Origin: Deltaproteobacteria bacterium RIFOXYD12_FULL_50_9
Lineage (GTDB): Bacteria > Desulfobacterota > Desulfobulbia > Desulfobulbales > CALZHT01
Direction of reading: 5' to 3'
DNA: 11,081 nucleotides
Assembly (NCBI GenBank): GCA_001799225.1
Contig: MGTA01000011.1
Coordinates: forward strand, 5,053 to 16,133
How positions within the stretch are numbered: position 1 is the first letter of the stretch; every line of letters starts with the position of its first letter. The position numbers and the translations under genes were made by a program. Of the stretch, positions 5,660-11,081 are shown one piece after another. The notes under the pieces are model-generated. The model was given only the letters and a program-made list of their open reading frames with translations. It searched no databases and was not told the DNA's origin.

Positions 5660-8600
5660 ATGAACGGATTCAGATTCAATGAAAAGTACCTCTCCCAGAT
5701 CCCCGCATTGCAGGTTCTCATAAACCTCGGGTTTGAGTACCTGCCCCCCGAACAAGTCATGAAACAGCGGCAGGGTAAAGCCGGCAATGTCCTCCTTGAG
5801 GGCTTTCTCCGTGACCAACTCAAGCGCCTCAACCACATCAATTACAAAGGCCGCGAATTCCTGTTCAGTGAAGAGAACATCCAGACCGCCGTCCAGAAGA
5901 TCAAGAACGTCAAATATGATGGCCTACTCAAGACCAACGAGGCGGTTTACGACCTGATTACGCTGGGCACTACCCTAGAACAGACTGTTGAAGGCGATTC
6001 AAAGAGCTTCAACCTGCACTACATCGACTGGCGCAACTGGGAGCGTAATGTCTTTCACGTAACCGCCGAATTCAACGTGGCTCGCTCCCGGAGTACCGAG
6101 GCCGCTAGGCCGGATATTGTCCTATTTGTCAATGGTCTCCCGCTGGCCGTCATTGAATGCAAATCACCCAATGTTGACGTGGAACAGGCGATTTCCCAGT
6201 CTATCCGCAACCAGAATGACGACTATATCCCTAGGCTGTTCGTCTATACCCAACTGGTCATGGGGATCAACAAAAATGCAGCCCAATATGCAACAGCAGG
6301 GACCGCAGCCAAATTCTGGGGAATCTGGAAAGAACTGCGGGATAATGAAACCGATGTTACCCGTTACGTCAATTCTGCCCTGCCGGTTGAAAAGAAAAAT
6401 CAACTATTCAGTGGCGAATTTGCCGTTGTCCGGTCCTTTTTCGACGACCACGAAGGAGAAGGTGAGCGCCTGATTACCGAGCAGGATAAGGCGATTCACA
6501 GCCTTTGCCGTCCCGAACGGCTCCTGGAACTGGCCTTCAAATTCACCGTATTTGATGGGGGGATCAAAAAAATCGCCCGCTATCAACAATTTTTTGTCAT
6601 TAAATCTACCCTGGAGCGAATCAAACAACTGGATGGCAAGGGCCGGCGGAGGGGCGGCATCATCTGGCACACGCAAGGGTCCGGCAAGTCGTTAACCATG
6701 GTTATGCTGGCTCGCAACCTGGCCCTTGATCCCTGCGTACCCAATCCACGCATCGTTTTGGTGACCGACCGCGATGATCTCGACAAACAACTGGGAAATA
6801 CCTTTGCGGCCTGCGGCCTCAACCCGGACCGGGCCACCTCCGGGAAAAACCTGCTGGAACTGGTAGCGAAACAGAAGGCGGCGATTGTCACCACCCTGAT
6901 TCACAAGTTCGACAAGGCGCTCAATCTTAAAAAATATCAGGACGAGTCGACTGAAATTTTCATGCTGATCGACGAAAGCCACCGCACCAATTTCGGCGCT
7001 TTCTCGGCCCGGATGCGCCAGATGTTCCCTAATGCCTGTTACATCGGCTTTACCGGCACCCCGCTTTTAAAAAAAGAGAAGAACAACTTCCAAAAGTTTG
7101 GCGGCCTGATCGAACCGCACTACTCCATCAACCAGGCTGTAGCGGACGGCGCAGTCGTCCCCCTTCTCTACGAGGGTCGCTACGTCGAGATGGAACAGAA
7201 TAAGGCTGCAATTGATCTCTGGTTTGATCGCCACACCCAGGGGTTAACCAAAGAGCAACAGGCTGACCTGAAACGGAAATATGCCAAGGCATCAATGCTG
7301 AATAAGGCCGATCAGGTCGTTTATATGCGGGCCTTTGACATCAATGAACACTTTCGAGCCACCTGGCAGGGAACCGGCTTCAAGGCCCAACTGGTTGCCC
7401 CAAGCAAGGCAGTGGCCTTAAAATATCAAGAAAATCTCGAAAACCTCGGCTTTGTCTCTTCCGAAGTAGTCATATCTCCACCCGACACCCGAGAAGGCTA
7501 TGATGAAACCGACGACGAACCGACGGACGAGGTGGTCAAATTCTGGCAGAAGATGATGAAACGCTACGGCAACGAGGAGGAGTACACCAAGCAGATCATC
7601 AATCAATTCAAGTTCGGTTCTGAACCGGAAATTCTGATTGTGGTGAGCAAGTTGCTGACCGGTTTTGATGCGCCGCGCAACATGATTATCTATCTCTGCA
7701 AAGAGTTAAAGGAACATACCCTGCTCCAGGCTATAGCACGGGTCAACCGGCTCTCTGAAAACAAGGAATATGGCTTTGTTGTTGATTATGTCGGCTTGCT
7801 TGGAGAATTGGATAAAGCCCTGACCATGTACGGCGCCTTTGAAGGGTTTGATGAAGATGACCTGAAAGGAACCCTCACCTCAATTAACGCCGAGATCGAA
7901 AAACTTCCCCAACGTTACTCAGACCTGTGGGATATCTTTAAGGAGGTCAAGAACAGTTACGATGAGGAAGCCTATGAGGTCCTGCTGGCAGATGACGCCA
8001 TAAGGGAGGACTTTTACCAGCGTCTGACCGAATACAGCAAGATCCTGGGGATTGCCCTCTCCTCCGAAGCATTCATCATGACGGTCGATGCGGCAAAACT
8101 CTACCGCTACAAGGCCGATCTGAAGCGCTTCCACAACCTGAAAGCCGCAGTAAAGCTCCGCTACGCCGAGGCCATCGACTACCGGGATTACGAGCCGAAG
8201 ATCAAAAAACTGCTCGACACCCATATCCAGGCCAATGAGGTGATCCAACTGAATGAGCCGGTAAACATCTTTGACGAAAAATTGTTCAATGTGGTCAAGG
8301 AAGAACAAGGGGTTTACATTGCGGGCAAAACAACAGCCGCAAAAGCCGACGCCATTGCCCATGCAACGAAAAAAGTCATCACTGAAAAAATGGCCGAAGA
8401 CCCGGCCTTTTATGAAAAGTTCTCCAAGCTGATCCAGCAGGCCATTGAGGATTTTCGGGCGAAATGCCTATCCGATCTGGACTATCTGAGCACAGTCTCT
8501 GATATCCGCGCCAAAATTATCACCCGCCACCATGACGACATCCCGAATGCTCTCAGCGGGAACGAAGATGCAATGGCCTACTATGGCGTCCTCAAGCCTT

Positions 8601-8863
8601 TTTTTGAACGACATGATTTGGAATGGGAGAAATGCGAGACCGTGGCTGCCGAAACCGCTCTGGCCATCCAGTCCATTCTTGACCGCCACTGGAAGGTCCA
8701 GTTCTGGGACGATGCCGACGCCCAAAAGCAGGCTCTCAACGATATTGACGACTACCTGTTTGACGAGGTGAAGGGCAATAAAGGTATTGAGATCAGTCTT
8801 GACCAGATGGATGAGATCATTGAACGAACTATGCAGGTCTCCAAACACCGGAGAATCAAATGA
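5660..8863 (+). CDS. hsdR: Type I restriction endonuclease subunit HsdR (nuclease plus translocase)
   Basis: The motor and nuclease subunit of the type I RM enzyme; it reels in DNA using ATP and cuts unmodified DNA away from the target. Length about 1067 residues, full for the family. Order of domains: PD-(D/E)xK nuclease with Asp152 and ExK (Glu166, Lys168) in PDIVLFVNGLPLAVIECKSP; SF2 helicase motif I HTQGSGKS (337-344); motif II DESH (438-441); motif III GFTGTP (463-468); motif V LLTGFDAPR (665-673); motif VI QAIARVNR (690-697). An alpha-helical C-terminal region follows, which docks the subunit on the methylase core. All key residues are present, so the enzyme should be active. The E2 gene ends 31 bases before the chosen start, and the metallopeptidase ATG overlaps the stop. 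The gene is more GC-rich than the CBASS genes just upstream. An ATG at 5648 is an alternative start. Confidence 0.96.
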   Translation: MNGFRFNEKYLSQIPALQVLINLGFEYLPPEQVMKQRQGKAGNVLLEGFLRDQLKRLNHINYKGREFLFSEENIQTAVQKIKNVKYDGLLKTNEAVYDLITLGTTLEQTVEGDSKSFNLHYIDWRNWERNVFHVTAEFNVARSRSTEAARPDIVLFVNGLPLAVIECKSPNVDVEQAISQSIRNQNDDYIPRLFVYTQLVMGINKNAAQYATAGTAAKFWGIWKELRDNETDVTRYVNSALPVEKKNQLFSGEFAVVRSFFDDHEGEGERLITEQDKAIHSLCRPERLLELAFKFTVFDGGIKKIARYQQFFVIKSTLERIKQLDGKGRRRGGIIWHTQGSGKSLTMVMLARNLALDPCVPNPRIVLVTDRDDLDKQLGNTFAACGLNPDRATSGKNLLELVAKQKAAIVTTLIHKFDKALNLKKYQDESTEIFMLIDESHRTNFGAFSARMRQMFPNACYIGFTGTPLLKKEKNNFQKFGGLIEPHYSINQAVADGAVVPLLYEGRYVEMEQNKAAIDLWFDRHTQGLTKEQQADLKRKYAKASMLNKADQVVYMRAFDINEHFRATWQGTGFKAQLVAPSKAVALKYQENLENLGFVSSEVVISPPDTREGYDETDDEPTDEVVKFWQKMMKRYGNEEEYTKQIINQFKFGSEPEILIVVSKLLTGFDAPRNMIIYLCKELKEHTLLQAIARVNRLSENKEYGFVVDYVGLLGELDKALTMYGAFEGFDEDDLKGTLTSINAEIEKLPQRYSDLWDIFKEVKNSYDEEAYEVLLADDAIREDFYQRLTEYSKILGIALSSEAFIMTVDAAKLYRYKADLKRFHNLKAAVKLRYAEAIDYRDYEPKIKKLLDTHIQANEVIQLNEPVNIFDEKLFNVVKEEQGVYIAGKTTAAKADAIAHATKKVITEKMAEDPAFYEKFSKLIQQAIEDFRAKCLSDLDYLSTVSDIRAKIITRHHDDIPNALSGNEDAMAYYGVLKPFFERHDLEWEKCETVAAETALAIQSILDRHWKVQFWDDADAQKQALNDIDDYLFDEVKGNKGIEISLDQMDEIIERTMQVSKHRRIK

Positions 8864-9573
8864 ACCTCTCCGCCGGCACCGTCAATTACGGCAAGGAACA
8901 GGTCCAATTCAATGTGCTCTATTCCGCCAGAAAAACCTTGGGAATCGAGGTATATCCCGACAGTAACGTTTTAGTGAAAGCGCCGGTCGGGACCGATCCG
9001 TCTGAGGTGCAGAAAAGGGTTATCAAACGTGTCCGCTGGATACTGAGACAACAGCACTATTTCCGCCAGTTTGATCCAAGGACACCAGCTCGGCAGTTTA
9101 TTGGCGGTGAAACCCACCTTTATCTAGGCAGGCAATTTCGACTCAAGATCAGCACGGGAAACCAGAATTCTGTAAAATTGACCCGTGGATATTTTATCGT
9201 TGAATTAAAAAGTGCTCTCTCAGTAGACAACGTGAAAAGTCTGCTGGCTGGCTGGTATGCTGCAAAGGCTGCCGCCAAATTCGCAGAGATTCTCGAGCAC
9301 TGCTGGCCATATTTTGCCAAACTCAATCTTACGAAACCTCGCATGCAGATCAGAAGTATGAAGAAAAGATGGGGGAGCTTGTCCAAACAAGGAACGCTTA
9401 CCCTCAATACAGACCTGATTCGTGCCCCAAGGGAGTGTATTGACTATGTCATCACCCATGAGCTTTGCCATATTCAATTCCATGACCACGGCTCAGATTT
9501 TTACCGACTTCTGGGAAAATTGATGCCAGACTGGGAAAAACGGAAGCACAAACTTGAGCTGGCCTTGTTATAA
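8860..9573 (+). CDS. YgjP/DUF45-family (SprT-like) zinc metallopeptidase next to hsdR
   Basis: A 237-residue member of the YgjP-like metallopeptidase family (PF01863). The zinc motif HELCH is at residues 200-204 with Glu201 as the general base, and the likely third ligand is His210 in FHDHGSDFY. MKKRWGSLSKQGTLTLNTDL just before it is the conserved family segment that precedes the catalytic helix. The N-terminal half (residues 10-110) is the strand-rich YgjP region (LGIEVYPDSNVLVKAPVGT). No signal peptide or membrane segment, so it is cytoplasmic. Genes of this family are often found next to hsdR in type I RM operons; the substrate is unknown, and a role in turnover of RM subunits is inference. 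The ATG overlaps the hsdR stop (ATGA) with GGAGA upstream, so it belongs to the operon and appears to be its last gene. Confidence 0.9.
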   Translation: MNLSAGTVNYGKEQVQFNVLYSARKTLGIEVYPDSNVLVKAPVGTDPSEVQKRVIKRVRWILRQQHYFRQFDPRTPARQFIGGETHLYLGRQFRLKISTGNQNSVKLTRGYFIVELKSALSVDNVKSLLAGWYAAKAAAKFAEILEHCWPYFAKLNLTKPRMQIRSMKKRWGSLSKQGTLTLNTDLIRAPRECIDYVITHELCHIQFHDHGSDFYRLLGKLMPDWEKRKHKLELALL

Positions 9574-9638
9574 CCAATTGCACTCTTTATCTATTTTATA
9601 CCTACCTTGATATGCCCATTATTATAACCAAAAAGTAA
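9574..9638. other. AT-rich convergent gap between the defence operon and aroB
   Basis: These 65 bases separate the ends of two convergent genes. I see no clear GC-rich terminator hairpin. The 10-base sequence TTATAACCAA occurs at 9568-9577 (across the metallopeptidase stop) and again at 9622-9631. This is the right-hand edge of the accessory region; the repeat could be chance in AT-rich DNA. Confidence 0.5.
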
Positions 9639-10715
9639 TCAGGCGAGCACCCGGTCGATCAACTCATCAGCCACATCGTCGGTAATGATGACCTTGCCTA
9701 TCCTGACCGGCAGGACAAAAAAGGGCCGACCGCCAACCGACTTCTTATCTGTTTTGAGATACTGCCTAATTCGATCGCGGTCAAGACCGGCTGGTATTGC
9801 CACATCAAGACCATAAGCTGCGATCAACTCACGAAGCTGATCCGCCTCGCTCCTGGCAAAAATTCCTTTATGAACGGCCAACTCGGCAACCGCCACCATG
9901 CCGATGCCGACCGCCACACCATGGGCGATGCTGAAATCCGAGGCAGCCTCAATGGCATGGCCGATTGTATGGCCAAAGTTGAGGATGCGGCGCAGGTCCG
10001 CTTCTCGTTCATCCGCCGCCACAACTTCCGCCTTGATCTTACAGCAACGCAGGATCACCTCATTCAATACGGCAAGATCACGTGATAAAATCTGCGCCCG
10101 GTTATTTCGCAAAAAGGCAAAAAAATCGTAATCGTAAATCACACTATATTTGATGACCTCGGCCAGGCCGTTTAACAGTTCGGAATCCGGCAGGGTCAAC
10201 AAGGCCTGGCTATCAATATAAACGATGCGGGGTTGGTAGAAAACGCCGACCAGGTTCTTGCCTTCCGGAAGATCAACCCCGGTTTCACCGCCCACTGAGC
10301 TGTCAACCTGGGCAAGCAGAGCAGTCGGCACCTGGACAAAGGGGATTCCCCGCATATAAATGGCGGCCAGAAAACCGGTGATATCACCGGTTACCCCGCC
10401 TCCCAGAGCGATCAGGCCATCCTTACGGTCAACGCCCAGTTGGGCGAGCCGACTGGCCAGACCGGCCACGGTAGCCAGGTGCTTGCTCTCTTCTCCTCTG
10501 GCAAAGGTCACGAGCTCGGCAGCGCTGCCTGCCGCCGCCAGAGAATCAAGCACTCTCGCACCATAAAGCCCTGCGACCTGATTATCGGCCACCACTACAA
10601 AGCGCTTGGCGAATCTCCTGGAATTCAGGTCCATACCGATCCGGTCGATCAGACCTTCGGCAATCAGGATAGGATAAGCCCGCTTATCAAGGCCTACTTG
10701 TATAGTACTGGTCAT
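9639..10715 (-). CDS. aroB: 3-dehydroquinate synthase AroB
   Basis: AroB converts DAHP to 3-dehydroquinate, the second step of the shikimate pathway to aromatic amino acids, with NAD and a divalent metal in the cytoplasm. The 358-residue length is usual. Visible signatures are GEESKHL (74-80), the NAD-binding GGGVTGDITGF (105-115), PTALLAQVDSSVGGETGVDL (130-149), KNLVGVFYQP (153-162) and the metal ligands Glu186 (LAEVIKY), His249 (NFGHTIGHA) and His265 (IAHGVAVG). All expected catalytic residues are present. The GGAAG ribosome-binding site lies just before the ATG. It is 33 bases downstream of the sat stop on the same strand, so both may be co-transcribed. A 20-base palindrome lies in the GVTGDITGF region. 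The assignment is secure. Confidence 0.97.
   Translation of the reverse strand: MTSTIQVGLDKRAYPILIAEGLIDRIGMDLNSRRFAKRFVVVADNQVAGLYGARVLDSLAAAGSAAELVTFARGEESKHLATVAGLASRLAQLGVDRKDGLIALGGGVTGDITGFLAAIYMRGIPFVQVPTALLAQVDSSVGGETGVDLPEGKNLVGVFYQPRIVYIDSQALLTLPDSELLNGLAEVIKYSVIYDYDFFAFLRNNRAQILSRDLAVLNEVILRCCKIKAEVVAADEREADLRRILNFGHTIGHAIEAASDFSIAHGVAVGIGMVAVAELAVHKGIFARSEADQLRELIAAYGLDVAIPAGLDRDRIRQYLKTDKKSVGGRPFFVLPVRIGKVIITDDVADELIDRVLA
10373..10392. repeat. 20-base perfect palindrome inside aroB
   Basis: AACCGGTGAT at 10373-10382 is followed directly by its reverse complement. It encodes the VTGDITG part of the NAD-binding motif, where the repeated xTGx peptide favours symmetry. It may be a by-product of coding. 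Confidence 0.8.
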
Positions 10716-10748
10716 GGTCTTCCTTAATGATAAAAGATATTCTCTCTT

Positions 10749-11081
10749 TCAACTGTTACGGGGGTGCCCGAGGTAGTATTTGGCGAGGATCGCCAATACC
10801 TCGGGCCGACTGAATTCCGGTGGGATCTCGCTAATCTTTCCTTCGGAAATCAACCGTTTGAACTTGGTGCCCGACAGGATAACCCGATCCACCGGGTCAT
10901 CGATCGGACAGGTCTTCAGCGATACCATGCCGTTATTCCTGTGAGACCAGAACATCCAGTCCATCTTAAGTGGACTGATCTCAAGGGCGCCCTCCCAGAG
11001 CGTATCAAAGATTGTCTGGGCTTCAAAAAATCCGTAAAAATCCCCGACGCCGGCATGGTCTCGACCGACAATCAGATGCGA
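10749..11081 (-). CDS. sat: Sulfate adenylyltransferase (ATP sulfurylase) Sat, C-terminal part (cut by the window edge)
   Basis: The open frame enters from the right edge and ends with TGA at 10751-10749, giving the last 110 residues. HLIVGRDHAGVGDFYGFFEA near the visible start is the conserved GRDHAGVG nucleotide-binding segment. The end shows the typical VILSGTKFKRLI and PPEFSRPEVLAILAKYY of Sat. The enzyme makes adenosine phosphosulfate and pyrophosphate from sulfate and ATP, the first step of dissimilatory sulfate reduction and of sulfate assimilation (reversed in sulfur oxidisers). Bacterial and archaeal Sat proteins often carry a structural zinc site of the form CxxC plus CPH; here the region reads FWSHRNNGMVSLKTCPIDD, with only one Cys and no CPH, so that site appears lost. 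aroB follows 33 bases later. An internal ATG at 10964 is not the start, because the conserved frame runs on upstream. The N-terminal half with the HxxH motif is outside the window. Confidence 0.92.
   Translation of the reverse strand, partial: SHLIVGRDHAGVGDFYGFFEAQTIFDTLWEGALEISPLKMDWMFWSHRNNGMVSLKTCPIDDPVDRVILSGTKFKRLISEGKISEIPPEFSRPEVLAILAKYYLGHPRNS

Noticed and set aside
9568..9631. TTATAACCAA direct repeats as attachment or target-site duplication of an integrated element
   Set aside because: Copies are only 54 bases apart in AT-rich DNA, with nothing between them, and no integrase or transposase is present in the window.
1..11081. tRNA, rRNA, CRISPR arrays, insertion sequences
   Set aside because: No repeat-spacer pattern, transposase motif, cloverleaf-like segment or rRNA signature was seen by eye; almost all bases are explained by the listed coding genes.

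Overview
The window looks like a Gram-negative bacterial chromosome, possibly a sulfate-reducing Desulfobacterota (Desulfobulbaceae-like) species. That guess rests only on an ATP sulfurylase gene (sat) next to aroB and is tentative. A long plus-strand defence operon (about 1-9573) meets two minus-strand housekeeping genes (9639-11081) head-on, across a 65-base AT-rich gap.

The defence operon is a type I restriction-modification (RM) locus with other genes nested in it. The order is hsdM (3' part only, 1-680), a possible 25-codon ORF (677-754), a dinD-like gene (770-1633), hsdS (1630-2844), a patatin-like phospholipase capV (2841-3773), a CD-NTase cyclic-oligonucleotide synthase (3775-4968), a stand-alone E2-like protein (4969-5628), hsdR (about 5660-8863) and a YgjP/DUF45-type zinc metallopeptidase (8860-9573). 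Effector, CD-NTase and E2 without an E1 or a Cap3 protease make a complete type II-short CBASS module. It lies exactly between the specificity and restriction genes of the RM system.

Nearly every junction is translationally tight: ATGA overlaps at dinD/hsdS, hsdS/capV and hsdR/ygjP, gaps of 1 and 0 bases at capV/cdn and cdn/E2, and about 31 bases at E2/hsdR. RM and CBASS proteins are therefore probably made from one transcript. A plausible division of labour is that HsdMSR cuts unmodified phage DNA early, while CBASS works as an abortive back-up: the CD-NTase makes a nucleotide signal, the E2 tunes the CD-NTase by conjugation, and the CapV lipase damages the membrane. The DinD-like protein ties the locus to RecA and DNA damage.

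Base composition is mosaic. Sampled 60-base stretches are more AT-rich in hsdS and the CBASS genes than in hsdM, hsdR and aroB, which suggests that the central cassette was exchanged as a unit. The least explained elements are a 32-base perfect palindrome inside the dinD coding sequence, an 11-base-arm hairpin inside the possible small ORF after hsdM, a CxCx8C (SEC-C-like) tail on the E2, and a CD-NTase C-terminus ending Gly-Lys instead of the small terminal residue expected for E2 conjugation.
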